Below, piece after piece: positions 1 to 11,911 of a stretch of DNA of 64,000 bases (the stretch's first letter is position 1; the number at the start of each line of letters is the position of its first letter). The notes beneath the pieces are model-generated. The model made no database searches, was not told where the DNA came from, and saw only the letters and a program-made list of their open reading frames with translations. A program made the position numbers and the translations under genes. Location: the NCBI GenBank assembly GCA_009617715.1, contig VTFK01000144.1, positions 310,001 to 374,000 of the forward strand. The letters run 5' to 3'. The stretch is from Plectrocnemia conspersa (Eukaryota > Arthropoda > Insecta > Trichoptera > Polycentropodidae).

Positions 1-1000
1 AGTATTAGTAATTGTTTCTTTATTTATCTTACTGTTTCTTAAATTACACATATGTGATTTCTATACTTAAATTCGAATCTTTTTTTTAAGAAAAAAAAAT
101 CTTCGATCTGAATCACTAATATATGCATATGCAACAAGTGTTATAATCAAATACATATGTAAATATTATATCTATATACATCGAATCCCATCAATGGATC
201 CCTTCGAACCAATTACACACGCAATTAAGTCAAAGTGTTAAAATACGTGTTCAACATATTTTTTCTTTTCATCTCCAATCTAAGGTATCCTTTTAATAAT
301 GGCCTCGTGGTTTGAAATAGGTCTGCGGTTGGGTTTCGCTCTGGACTTTATGATTTATGGCTTAAGGATTGTGATAAGTTTAAATTATTCCTTTGAACTT
401 CCCATTCGCTTAGCAAATTAGGATTCCGAGAAGACCGTAACCTTAGGAACAAAGGAACCAGTTCTGTAGACTTCTGTAATCTGATATGTGACCTCTTAAT
501 GTCAAGTTCTTGACATTGGAATAAGAAAATTTATTATTCGGTTATATTGTTTTACTTAAAATAGTTGATGACACATTAAATTGACCATGGCACAGAGACA
601 AATATGATAATAATTATTCACGCATCAACAAGTCGTTGCACAATGCTTGAGACCGGACGCAGTCGTTTAAGAAGCACTGGTATTTTTTACGCGTTTAAAA
701 AAATCTGTGAGTTACAGTAATGCGATTTACCATCGTAAGATCCCTCAGGCATGATCGAGTACAGATGAAATTACAATTAATAACATTTGACGTAGAAGTT
801 GGATATCAAATTAATTGAGTCATTATTTTTTAAATTAAATTTAATGTATTGTGCTGAAATCTGTGTTTCTTAATTATGACATTAGAGTATTGTTTTTATT
901 TTAGTAAAAATATTTTTGCTGCAATTAAAATTAAATATCTCCATTACAAGTAGTTTAAGATTTTTATATTGAAATTCTTTGCCAGTAGCAACGAGACCCT
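1..1000. other. AT-rich non-coding DNA, no gene seen
   Basis: No open frame with plausible start, codon content or splice signals is visible. Two slightly richer patches (about 180-520 and 590-770) have CpGs and mixed composition but no recognisable motif. Nothing functional can be named. Confidence 0.6.
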
Positions 1001-1400
1001 GTAACACCATTCCAGTTAAGCCTCAGCCTCCGGGGGTCGAGTCCCTCCTATAATACACAGGGTTCGATTGTTCCATTAAATTCGTTTATACTGCGGCCGC
1101 AAGGTAAAAATCTTATTTGCCGGTAAATAAATTAGAATTTCATAGAGGGAGGAGAGGACCCATTATTCACAACGGAAACCGGTCAAATCCCTTACGGTAC
1201 ATAATAGTTACATTAGAGTAGAGGAAGGGCGTTTTGTACCACAGAACGAGAAACTGCCTCTCTTTCTCTCTCTCAATCTCTAAATGTATGGGTGTGTGTG
1301 TGTGGAATGCTGTGAGAGATACATCTTGTTAACCGCGGGTCGTTATTGTCGCAACGAGTGTTGCCCGGTACAAATAACAACTAGCCCTACGCCCTATGCG
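1000..1400. other. CpG-containing island with GAGA-type tract and TG microsatellite
   Basis: This is a richer patch in an AT-rich setting. It holds a CT-rich run near 1258-1280 (GAGA-factor-like on the other strand) and a (TG)n run at 1292-1304. A small stem GCAAC/GTTGC lies near 1350, and CACTGT/ACAGTG flanks an AT-rich loop near 1400-1430. Two weak tRNA B-box-like strings occur at about 1030-1075 without a matching A box. It may be an old regulatory segment; this is inference from composition and motifs only. Confidence 0.35.
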
Positions 1401-2620
1401 CACTGTAAAATGTATTATAAATACACAGTGTAAAGTTTGAAATAGCCATAAATCTTAACTGACACTGGCGAGATAAATCTATGTGTTTTAAGCGATAAAT
1501 AAATATTGCATTTGTGTGAAAGGATGATATTTTATTGTTGAATTAGTGTTTATGCATAATAAAAATTGACGTTAAATAGTTGTAAGGATAAAAGCTCTTT
1601 GCAAAGGTTCAATCATTATGTAGTAAAATTATTTAACTTAATTAAAATGGCAATTTATATGTATAATAAAACTACATATTATAATTTTTTTATATCATTA
1701 ATTCATTTTATCAAAAAAAAATTTTTTAGTACTAGATTATTAGTTGTTAAAGTATAAACTTCTCTTATTTTTGTTGTAAAATTAACTATTGAATTTTGTA
1801 AGATTTTTTATACTAAACTATGTTCAGAGTTAGCAGTCAGAAAAACCTGTCATATACTTTTTAACTATATCATTGTTTTTCTAAAAAGATTGATTTTTAA
1901 GAATGCATTGTTTTCAGTTGTATTTTTATTGCCTCCGGTCCAATTTTTTGACAAATATTAAAATGTAATTTATTATATTTTACATTATTATATTTTTTAT
2001 AAAACTAGATTTGAAACATACATTGTTTAACCATTAAGAACTACAAATATTGTGTGAATTGATGAATTTCAAATTCAGTTTCAGATTTTCTTTGAGTCAC
2101 ACCAAAATTGTTAGTAGTTAAAATACGGTCTGTCTATATATTTACTGAAATATTAGGAGTATTCTGTCGGCATCGAGGACCTCAATAATAAAACTGTGTG
2201 ACATTTCTTAACATTAAAAGGCAAATGGTTATCCATAGTCTTGAGATTTTTACTGCATACAAAATGAACTGCACTCTCTTGAATATTTTCAATTCGACTG
2301 CATATTATAAAAAAAATTAATGAGCAATAAAATAAGCAGTGTAGAGATCTTGTTTCAATCAAAATATGAGTTTCCATACTTGATGAATCATTAATAAATC
2401 GGTCAAGTAATTTTAAAATTGCTTCATGAGAACTTAATAAAACCTACAAATAAATATTTTTTTCACAAGTAAATTGTAATTTACTTTATCAAACGCCTTT
2501 TCAAAATCTGTTTATGTATCGTTCACTTGTAAACTAGAGTTCAATGATCTCGAAACAAAGTTAGAAAAAAACATTAAGTTAGTTATATTTAAATAACAAC
2601 TAGTTTTATTATATTATATA
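1400..2620. other. AT-rich non-coding DNA, no gene seen
   Basis: The stretch has long A/T runs and only short chance frames. No splice-bounded exon, RNA gene or clear repeat unit was recognised. Confidence 0.6.
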
Positions 2621-3400
2621 CTTATTTTTTATTTAAGCTTTAGATAAATACTCTTGTACCAAAAAAAAATAAACTGAAAAAATACTAAATTTTATAATTT
2701 AAAATATTATTTTGAACTTTAAAATCCATTATTATAATATAGATCTCAAATTTTTTTTTAATGTTTTAAGCTCTATACAACATAGCAAATAAATGTTTTT
2801 TAACACTTTACTTACCGGTCACATCAGTTGGCGTCCTGAGCGTGCCGAACATTAAATACCGTGGACGCAAATTGGCGTCTTTTATATATGGTTTCCATGT
2901 AAAATTAAACATTTTTGTTAAGTGTTCTATTTAATTTTTTTTACAACATGATTAAATATATGTATGTATGAATTTTAATTTTATTTTGATAAAAAATTAT
3001 ATTTAGACGTATAAAGGGCAATTTTAAAAAATAATAATTTACGAATATTTTGTATTTCTTTAATTTAAATTTAAATAACACGTCTTTAAAAAATCGAGCC
3101 GTATCAAAAGATAGGTATAATATTTGCGCAGATATGCGAAAAAGTGCGGGTATTTAGCGTTAATTTAATAGTGAAACTGCCGGTCGGTAAAGTGTTAAAA
3201 ATAACAATTATTGATTTTGGCAATAAATTAATGTTTTGGTGAAAAGATTCCTGTACCTAAATTTTATTTAAAAATAACACATTTTTGATAAAAAAAATCC
3301 ATAAATTTAATCCAGAGCTTAAAACTTAGATTCAAATAAAAAAAAAATCTGTTTGAGAAGCATTATAGGAGTGAAACCCTAACATTTATATTTATTTTCT
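2620..3400. repeat. Degenerate repeat family A, upstream part
   Basis: Two segments, near 2718-2760 and 3292-3340, resemble the repeat unit of the array at 5.7-7.8 kb. Both carry the signature AAAATCCAT, then TAATNNAGANCT, then CAAAnTT or AAAACTTA. They lie either side of the piggyBac-type MITE at 2804-3194, which appears to have inserted into an older stretch of this family. Confidence 0.45.
2804..3194. mobile_element. piggyBac-type MITE with TTAA target sites
   Basis: The 391-bp element starts CACTTTACTTACCGGTC, and its other end read in reverse is CACTTTACCGACCGGCA. The inverted ends match except for a small gap and a few substitutions. TTAA lies immediately outside at 2800-2803 and 3195-3198, the target duplication typical of the piggyBac superfamily. 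Just inside the left end are nested inverted motifs around GGCGTCC (2830-2836) and GGACGCAA (2863-2870), then GGCGTC (2874-2879). No transposase frame fits inside, so it would be non-autonomous. The superfamily call rests on the TTAA and the ends; no autonomous relative is present. Confidence 0.7.
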
Positions 3401-4335
3401 CTATTTTAAAATGATGCCTAATAATTATTGACGAAAGAGAGAGACAGCTTTATGATTAAAGCATATGCACATTTTTATTTTGGGCAGTTATAAAAAATAT
3501 GATTTATAATGTGACTGTAACAATTGTTTTGCTTAATGAAAATTTTCTGCCACAAATATTTCATAAATTAATTTATAAATTAAATTAAGGGTTGATTTAA
3601 AATCTTTTCTTTTCCATCTAATCTATTGGCTCTCTTATTGATTGATTCGGTGGCATCTACAGATTATTATAATCTGATAAATAATTGTAGTTTCATATGA
3701 TCAATGGTTGAATAATCTTATTTCATAAACTGTATTTTTTTATAATTTATTGAATAACACGTTTGTAAACATAAACATTAGCATGTTTTATATAAAAAAG
3801 TATGACTAATTTTAATTATTTCATAAACATTGTTCTACAATATATAAAAATAATAAGCAGTGTTCAGTATTAAAAAACAACATATATATGCTTAATGTCA
3901 TATTTTTTGTTTAAAAGCAGTTTTTACAGTTAGTTTTAATACAAAACATTTCGCAAATCATCTCTTGAGCTTATAATAAATGTGCTTGATCGTTCAAAAA
4001 CACGTACTATTTCAAGTATCATAAAAAGTCAAAGACCAGCAAATCTGAAGAACTAAAATGTCGATGGAAATTTGCATGTCTGCCAAAATATTTAAATAGA
4101 AATTTATCTGCCAAATTTGAAAAGCAAATAAGATAAAAAATATATAATAAAAGTACTAAAACCCAAGACAAATAAAGCATAGGCAATTACTCAGTTAAAT
4201 CAATATTTGTATTATTTGATCATAACCGACAAAGAATTCTTATAAAAGAATAAATATTACGAATGAGATTTCATTATTTTATTATTGACATTTATTTTTA
4301 TTAAGCTAGACAATATCTAGCATTATAAATATATT
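3400..4335. other. AT-rich non-coding DNA, no gene seen
   Basis: No exon, RNA gene or convincing repeat was recognised in this very AT-rich stretch. Confidence 0.6.
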
Positions 4336-4339
4336 ATAA

Positions 4340-4362
4340 ATTTAATTTAATTTAATTTAATT
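4340..4362. repeat. (TTTAA)n microsatellite
   Basis: Four to five head-to-tail copies of a TTTAA pentamer. It is a simple repeat with no evident role. Confidence 0.85.
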
Positions 4363-4439
4363 ACTGGTTATTATTTAATTGTATGTATCCCATACAATAT
4401 ATTAAATACGAATGTATTACATTTATCATTTCATTGTAT

Positions 4440-5310
4440 ACGTCTAAACGCACAGAATCGTGATAGCCCTTAATCAAAGGGTTGTTTTTAATGCTGCATT
4501 GTTCCATAGCAGAAGCCTCTAAGCTACTATCAAGATTCGGTACTGTTGCGCTTCTGGCCACTCTGTAATTACACGCCCGGTACTGTTCGTACTGTTATGC
4601 TTTTACCGTTTTTCGATCGGCAATGCTGTGTTGCGCAATCAACGGCGATCGGAAAAGTGAACTAGTCTTAGGCAAAAGCGAAAAATGAACCAATGCAAAG
4701 TTCACTGTCGCTAATTGGCCGACTAAAGTACTGTTATAGCCAAGAGTAATTATGACAAGTGTGTCGTTATAGTGCAAATATCGGATGATGGTATCGTAGG
4801 AAATGGATTGTCATTATGCTACTACTGTTATAAGTATTTTGCGAGAGATAAGCTTAATGACTAAAGAATTTTATAGCAAATCATATATAATCGCATCTAA
4901 AACGAAATTATTTCCAGTCATGATTTGTGTACTTGACTCTCGGAGACCGCCGACAGAGCTTTTAAAATCGTTGCCCTTATCTCCTGGAAAGTCTTGCATT
5001 CGTTGGCAACATCAAAAGCGGCGGTGCCCTTTTTTCAATTTGCCGATGTTTTTCTCATCTTCGGTCTCAATTATGATCGTGTCTCCTTTCGACAATTGTA
5101 TACGAATTACGTCGCCTCACGCACATTTCCGAGAAGCGAACGAGCTTATAATGACTTGGGAATACGATGAAAATAAATGAAATAAAATCCCAAGACCGTT
5201 TCGATTTCCTTCTCGAGGTACTTAGTTCTCTCTCGGACACAATATGCGTTTGTCGGTGTTCAGCTTTTATTGCTGAAGGCTGTAAGTCTCTGCCTCCGAA
5301 GAAAGATTTA
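4440..5310. other. Higher-GC island, no gene recognised
   Basis: This is one of the longer richer patches, with frequent CpG. A 125-codon ATG frame (4803-5180, +) and a 60-codon frame on the other strand overlap it. Neither resembles a family I know, and neither has an evident splice structure. A shorter minus-strand frame near 5010-5120 has a balanced, charged composition but meets a stop. I cannot decide whether this is a decayed gene piece or conserved non-coding DNA. Confidence 0.35.
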
Positions 5311-5700
5311 TTTGCATTTTAATATGTTTATTGTCCTTCGTTTTTATCTTTCACCATTCCAAATAGACAATATTTTTATAGTCTGTCAGAAATTTTATAA
5401 CGCATAAATATACACAATAAGTACATCATAAAATTAGACAGTTAATATATTTTATATATGTATATAAATACGAAAAGAAGAACATAATCAAGTCGATATA
5501 TTTATGAATAATGTAAATGTCAGTATTCATCATAATAAGGCCACATTTTCATCTCATGATTTCATTGTTAAACTGAATTTAATATTTTTGTCTTCATATT
5601 TATGTGTGCAAAAAAAGATTTGTAATAAAACATATTTTAGTATTATTACAAATATTTCCTTTTTAAAAATCATTTTTAATTTTGGCAGTGGATAAACGGG
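5310..5700. other. AT-rich spacer, no gene seen
   Basis: Nothing recognisable. It separates the island at 4.4-5.3 kb from the repeat array that follows. Confidence 0.55.
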
Positions 5701-7800
5701 TTTGTTAAAATAAATTATTTTTTACTTAAAACCCAATATAATATATATAATTTAAAGCGCAAAAATACATTTAATATATAACATATTTTTTATTATAGTA
5801 GTGTATACAATTTTTTTTATATTAGTTAAAAAACGACGGTTTCTATACGAAATTTCAATATCGAATAATACAGAACTTCATTTAATACTTTGTATCTTAA
5901 ACCATTTAATTAAACTAAAAAAAAGTTGCTTTCAGAAATGAATTTTAGCAGTAAATTAATTATTTTGTTAAAAATACTAAGGAACGTTTCTGTACTGAAT
6001 TTTGATTGTAATAAATTTTTTTAAATCCATACAAATAATCTAGAGTCTGAAATTAGGCTCTAACTGAATCAATTACTTTCGATCGTATTTATTTAAAGTT
6101 AATTTACGAATAAAAAAAAAAACTTTATAACCTATTTTTAATTTTAACTGTAGATAAATGGATTGTTCACTCAATTCTTTTATAGAAAATATGACTTTTT
6201 TACTTTTAAAATCAATTAATAATCTAGATCTTGAAATTAGGCTTAAATTAAAATCAACACATCATGATTTATTAAAATAAATATATATGTATATATTGTT
6301 TTATAAATATTTTTTTTAATTAGTAGATAAATCTGTACTAAATTTTAATATAGTAAAGTACATTTTTTACTTTTAAATCCAAAAATATAATCTAGAGCTT
6401 AGAATTGAGTTTTAACTAAATTTAATACTATTAACGAATATTATTTATTTATTCTATTAACAGTTATTTTAAAAAAATACTGTTTTTGATTATGGCACTG
6501 AATAAATGTTTCTGTATTAAATTTTAATAGTGAAACTTACTTTAAAATCCATAAATATGATCTTATTTATCACCTAATTAATATAACTTATATATTTCCA
6601 AATTAATATTATTTATCCTAATTTATAATATTCAAGAAAATATGATTTTAATAACTAATTATTTTTAAATCTAGAACGACGGTTTTGTTAAAAAAAAACA
6701 AGAAATTTTTGCATATCTGAAATATATTTTTTTTACTTATATATAATTTAATCTAGAGCAAAAATTTGAACTTGAATATTATGTGTCATAATCTATTATA
6801 TTTTATTTACAATTTTTTTTTTAAAAAGTGCTATTTTTAATTTTAAAATTAGATAAGTGCTTTTATTAAAAATACTAAGGACAGTTTCCGTACCGAATTT
6901 AAATAGCAAAAATTACACTTTTTTACTTTTGTAATCATAAATTTAATCTAGAACTCAAAACTTAGCTTTAACTTACTTTAAGCCTATGGATCATAATTTA
7001 TTATATTCGAAGTACATATATGGTTTTTAAAGTTACTGATTTTGTAATTGCATTGGATAAATGGCTTTGTTAAAAAAAAATTGTGTACTGAATTTTTTAT
7101 AGATATCACAATTTTCTATTTAAAAATATTTTTAATTTAAAAAAAAATACTATTTTTGATTCTGGTAGTAGTTTAATAATTAAAAAAAATAAAGAACGTT
7201 TTGTACTGAATTTTAAATAGCGAAAATATAACATTTTTTATTTTAAAAAATCATAAAAACTTAATCTATGCATTCTAAGCTATTATATTTAATTTATAAA
7301 TATATTAAACGATTTTGTTAAAAATAAATTATTAACGTTGTCTGTACTGAATTTTTTTATATTGAATATATCACATTTTTTATATTAAAATCCATAAATA
7401 TTATCTACTACACAAAATTTAATTTTAATTTAATTTAATACTATGCATCATTTTCTATTATATTTAAATTGCAAATATTTGCTTTTCAAAAATAACTGTT
7501 TTTAATATTTTTAAATACTACGATAATCACTGAATTGTAATATCTAAGATATTATTTTGCACTTTAAAATCCATAATTATAACGTAAAGCTCAAAACTTA
7601 ATTTTGGCATTAAATTAATGCTTTGATTAAACAAAACTAAGAAAGATTTCTATACCGAAAGTTTATTAAAAAAATAACTCATTTTTCATAAAAAAATCAT
7701 GAATTTTATTTAGAGTTGAAAATAGAGCTTCAAATTAATGTACTATGAAACATATTTTAATAAAATTTATTTATTTATATTATTTTTTGCTTGTATTTAA
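5700..7800. repeat. Degenerate tandem array, family A (unit about 160-195 bp)
   Basis: The signature AAATCCATAAATNTAATCT, followed by AGAGCT and AAAACTTAGNTTTAACT, recurs near 6033, 6215, 6384, 6544, 6740, 6933, 7250, 7390, 7568 and 7690. A second signature, GTACTGAATTTTNATAG, precedes it in most units, with GTTTTTGAT or TTTTTAATTTT just before. Spacings of roughly 160-195 bp (one gap about twice that) point to an old head-to-tail satellite. Units are strongly diverged. No coding content. Confidence 0.65.
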
Positions 7801-8340
7801 AATCAAAGTGTTTTTTTTATTCTACTATATTTATGTAATATTATGTTTTATTTATTATTTTAATCAGAAAAAAGTAACCTTTTTTTAAACAAATAAATTA
7901 TATCTTAAATTCAGTTATAAATATATTTAAATCTTATATTATTTTTATATAAAACAGAAATATTGCACATTATTATTTTAATATAAATACCTAATAAAAA
8001 AATTGTATTTTTAATTAATATTAATTTGTATAGAGCACCTAATTCGGTTTTTAAAAGAATGTCTTGCTACTGGAGCTCAATTGAAAAATATTTTTTTTGC
8101 ACAACAGTATAAAAGTTAATTTTTACTTTGCTGACCTAAAAGGCATAAACCAATTTTAAAATATAATAGTGGTGCATTAAAATTAAAAGTGTACATTATA
8201 AATATTTGATGTCACGTGATAAAATTAAATTGATAGCATCAACATTTTTTTCTTCGAACCACGCACTGTAAATATTTCACAGATGATTATCTCAAACTGT
8301 TAAACGCAGACGTTATGTAATAGTCAAGATAAAATAAATA
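7800..8340. other. AT-rich spacer, no gene seen
   Basis: Very AT-rich with long T and A runs. No feature recognised. Confidence 0.55.
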
Positions 8341-8580
8341 CTTTTCTACTTTCTCTTAAGGTTTCAATGCCAACGTTGACTGTCGAAACAGTCGACACTT
8401 TGAAGAACATCAAACGACACATTGTTGAAAAAATATAATGCAACACATTCCTAATTGCGATAATTATTCTTACGAACGCGTCAGATTTCAATAGAAACTA
8501 TTTAGATTTTGCTCCGTTTAAAATCTCGTGTGAAAGAGAGCGAAGCGGGCGCACCCATGAAATCGTCATTGGTAACTTTT
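8340..8580. other. Short higher-GC island
   Basis: The patch includes GTCGACTGTTTCGAC-like inverted elements near 8380-8395 and the purine-rich string GAAAGAGAGCGAAGCGGGCG near 8532. It is compatible with a regulatory segment, but no exon or promoter can be assigned. Confidence 0.3.
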
Positions 8581-9690
8581 ATATTATAATTATCAATTTT
8601 TTGACGAAAATAAATATATTTGTATAATGCTTGAGAAATACATACAAAAATTTTTTACATACAAAAATACATATAATTTTTTTTTGTATTTAATTATTAT
8701 TTTAATCTATCTATATTTTTTTCAACTAAATATATCACACGCTTCATTCATTACAATTATTCTCCAACAAATGTATTTATTTAGCAATAAAATGATTAAG
8801 CACCGCTATAAAAATGTTTTATGGTCAATATCAATCTAATGTACGCTTTTCGATTTACAGCTTAATCTCGTTGTATCGTATGCACTTACGCAATATCAAT
8901 TTTGTGGTTAAAATATTTTTGACGTATGTTTTTTTTTGTTTGCAGGTAATTTGCTGCTTATGTAAATCAGTGAAAAATAGTGATGATATGCTATAGAAGA
9001 TGCAGATGAATAACGGTAACAAATTAACATTTTCTCATGCACGTGTGAATATTTACAATTATTAATTTAATTAAAAACATTATTTACTTGCAATGAAATA
9101 ATTAAAATATTGATACGTGCATCTATTGCTGATAGCTTTAATCACTATTATTAATATTTAATAAAGTATTGACGTATTTTTGGTATTAAGTTAATTAAAT
9201 AGATAATTCGCGCAACATTAAGTTTAGACATTCAATAATTAAATTTGTCCTGAAACAAATATTTATTTATTTTAATTAGTAGGAGAACCTTTTATATATA
9301 GTTTTAATTGTTCAGTTAAATTAAAAAATATGATATTAAATACCTAATACTATTTTATATATTATCAAGAAAAAATGAGCACTTTTGTTGATTTACATTT
9401 TTTTTGCATCAATCAATTCAGTCGTTAATTATTACAAAAAGTGCTTGTACTTTTACCTAATTAAAAATTACGTAAATATTTAATTAGTATAATTTTAGTT
9501 GTATCATATTTTATTTTATTAAAGGCTCTATATTTAGATCAAGTATGCTTTATATAATAAATTACGTTGTGCTTAAGAAATACGTCAAAACTTATGCTTC
9601 AACCTATTATTAATATGTATATCTGACAATTCATATTCAACAAACTTATGTTTGATATACTATACAAACGATATTATTTAACATACTACT
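8580..9690. other. AT-rich non-coding DNA, no gene seen
   Basis: Two short frames (8627-8839 and 8814-8996) are rich in Phe, Ile, Tyr and Asn, as expected of chance reading of AT-rich DNA. Nothing else is recognised. Confidence 0.55.
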
Positions 9691-10140
9691 TATTATCGCA
9701 CTCATGGTATTCGAATTCAATTTACGGTCCATTATCGTCGACCCAAATTAACCAAAAAGGTTGATAACCCCTCGCGATCGTTTTCGGACAGCTCCGTATC
9801 GATTGCAACAGTCGTAGCGATTTATCATCCCGTTTGAGCGATGAATAACAAATATTGTACTAAAACGTACCATCGATCGGTAAAAGTTCCTTGAACTTCC
9901 GACACACACATTCACACACACACACTAAGTACCATTGATATAAATTTGCTTCCATAGAAGTTGACCAAAGTACCCGTAGATGGTTTGCGGTACCGCAACG
10001 GTCGTGATTCGCTTAAACGCCACAATACTTCAACTGGTGACTCTCTCTGCGGGTAAAATGGAGTAATGATTATAAGCTTATAAACATAAAACATTCGGTC
10101 GACGTGCACTCGTAGTTCATGCAAATAATTTTACGGTATC
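9690..10140. other. Higher-GC island with CA microsatellite
   Basis: A CpG-bearing patch with an interrupted (CA)n run at 9902-9926. No family or splice structure was recognised on either strand. It is probably old unique DNA between repeats. Confidence 0.35.
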
Positions 10141-10276
10141 GCAATATATATTATTAATAGATGGACCTAGATGGAGATCGATGCTATCATAAACGTGCTG
10201 ATATAAAATAATGACTAGTTACTTTAATTTAATATTATTAAATAACTATCTAAACATATACAAGCATGACTAATAC

Positions 10277-10310
10277 CTGAAAGAACTAGGTTTGAATTCC
10301 ATATGAGCCC
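10277..10310 (+). repeat. SINE family B head fragment
   Basis: The string TGAAAGAACTAGGTTTGAAT, followed by TCCATAT, matches the B-box region of two other places in the window (24531-24559, and 50740-50770 on the other strand). GGTTTGAATTCC fits a diverged tRNA B box. Only the head region is recognisable here. Confidence 0.35.
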
Positions 10311-10383
10311 AAATGTTTTTTTAATTTTTATCGTGGCTGTGAAATCGGATTTTGTGATTTTTCATATTTATAATCAGTAGTAT

Positions 10384-10681
10384 GTCAAAATAGCGTTGTC
10401 CGTAGGATCTAGACTGGTAACCCAGATGTTTCGGGTTCAAACCGCGACAGTTAACTTGATTTTTTTTTATAAAAAAGCGCTTTTATGAAACACTGGTCCC
10501 AGCTGAAAAATAAAATACACTTATTATGTATATAGATATTACATATTCTAGGTCTGAAAAATCTGATGGTTAATATTTAATTGTAGGTATTAATTATGTC
10601 TGATTGACTTATATGGATTTACCCCGTTATAACGCATTAGGCTTGCGCCATCAGATATATAATGAAAGATTAAAATAAATA
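10384..10681 (+). mobile_element. tRNA-derived SINE, family A, copy 1
   Basis: The element is about 290 bp. It begins with a tRNA-like head: A-box-like TAGCGTTGTCCG at 10391-10402 and B-box GGGTTCAAACC at 10433-10443. A unique AT-rich body follows, then the 3' motif GCATTAGGCTTGCGCC at 10634-10649, ending in GATTAAAATAAAT. The same order (A box, B box, body, CATTGGGCTTACGCC, A-rich tail) occurs in reverse at 29970-30228. Two copies sharing both ends argue for a retroposed SINE family rather than a lone tRNA relic. No target duplication is clear. Confidence 0.6.
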
Positions 10682-10689
10682 TACGAATT

Positions 10690-10800
10690 AATTTTAAATT
10701 TCTTGTGTTTGAATCGCATCTGTAAAATCGAAAATAGTGATTTGATTTTTCTCAGATTTTTCTAAGCTCACATATGAATATCGTGATAAATAATTAAAAT
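10690..10800 (+). mobile_element. tRNA-derived SINE, family B, copy 1 (fragment)
   Basis: A B-box-like GTGTTTGAATCGC (10705-10717) is followed about 35 bp later by a 37-bp tail, CAGATTTTTCTAAGCTCACA through TATGAATATCGTGAT (10753-10787). The same B box and tail occur in reverse at 50667-50757, differing at scattered sites. The copies share order and spacing, so they belong to one repeat family, distinct in its tail from family A. No A box could be placed. Confidence 0.5.
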
Positions 10801-10974
10801 AAAATAGTGACATGTTTGTGTTCGATATTGAAACCCATTTAGCAAATGCATATTTTTTTTAACGAAAGATTCTCAGAATATAAATAAATAATAAAAAAAA
10901 TGTTTCATTTTTAAACGCAAGTTTAAAATATATATCATTTTATATTATTTTAATTTCCACTGCGCTGTTTTTTT

Positions 10975-11150
10975 AATTCACGACGTTTCGCAAAAATGTC
11001 TTTAAGCATTATCTGGTGGTGTTTTTTTATGGGCACTACTTTTTTAACATTAAATATTTATTTTTATAGTTTATTACAAAACTAAGCATCATAATTTTTT
11101 ATACACTTGAATGCTCAATTGCATTTTTATAATTTTAAATACACCAGTTA
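10975..11150 (-). repeat. Dispersed copy of repeat family I (GCGAAACGTCG)
   Basis: Read in reverse, the sequence has AAAAAGTAGTGCCC, then AATGCTTAAAGACATTTTTG, then CGAAACGTCGTG. These match in order the unit repeated at 62.4-63.0 kb. The neighbouring AATGCTCAATTGCATTTTT (near 11110) resembles GAGTGCTCAAGTGCATTTTT near 55680. It is an isolated, opposite-strand member of the family that forms an array at the right end. Confidence 0.45.
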
Positions 11151-11389
11151 ATATTTATTCGTACATTTTTATTGATACTTTTTTGGAACATATAATTCTA
11201 CAATAGATTTATATTTATCAAATAAGAGGAACATGAAATTATTTTATATATACTTACCAAATCAATGATCTATAAAATATACATTTTAAAAATCGATTAA
11301 GCACATAGAGATAGCTCAATTAATTTACATATTCGTCCATAAAAAATCAAGTTCAAGCGCATAAAACACGATAATTATTATTTATCTAT

Positions 11390-11700
11390 TTTTTTCTATC
11401 TTATCATCCGCATAATACCAGTATACCTGTACCGTATTATACGTAATATATCACAATCAAACCATAAACACGTACCATCAAATCGGATCGCTGCCGAATC
11501 AGTGGTTCGAAACATTTTTTTACCTACGTCTATCACGGTCATCCCGACACAGCAATCATCATAATCACAGTCATTACCAAGAGTCACTTGAAACGACGTT
11601 ACGCAACGTACCGTATTTTTTTTCATTATAAACTGTTTCTTGGTGCATCTGCAACTTTTGCCGCCTTAAGCCCTTGCACTTGACCCTAAAATAACAATGT
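11390..11700. other. Higher-GC island, no gene recognised
   Basis: A mixed-composition patch with a 76-codon minus-strand frame (11396-11626) that is Asp/Cys-rich but unlike any family known to me. No splice signals frame it convincingly. Confidence 0.3.
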
Positions 11701-11911
11701 AATAGAATCATAAAACAAAAGGTTAATTCGTGACTTGAAGTAAACATTAATCTAATAATTGCATGCCTGATTATTTTTTTATTGTTTTACAGTATAAATT
11801 ATTTTTATATTTTAATGAATATATATTTAGTTATAAATGATTTTAAAACAGCTATAAGTACAAATTTATAGGCTATAAATTTATTTTAAGCCTAATAAAT
11901 TTGTAGATTAC

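Noticed and set aside
1030..1075. tRNA B-box-like strings
   Set aside because: Two GGGTCGAGTCCC/GGTTCGATTGTTCC-like strings lack an A box at the right distance and lack stems.
1093..1101. GCGGCCGC as cloning adaptor
   Set aside because: An isolated 8-base rare-cutter site with natural sequence on both sides is not evidence of vector.
4803..5180. 125-codon ATG frame
   Set aside because: No recognised domain, and the island also holds minus-strand frames. Kept only as part of the island description.
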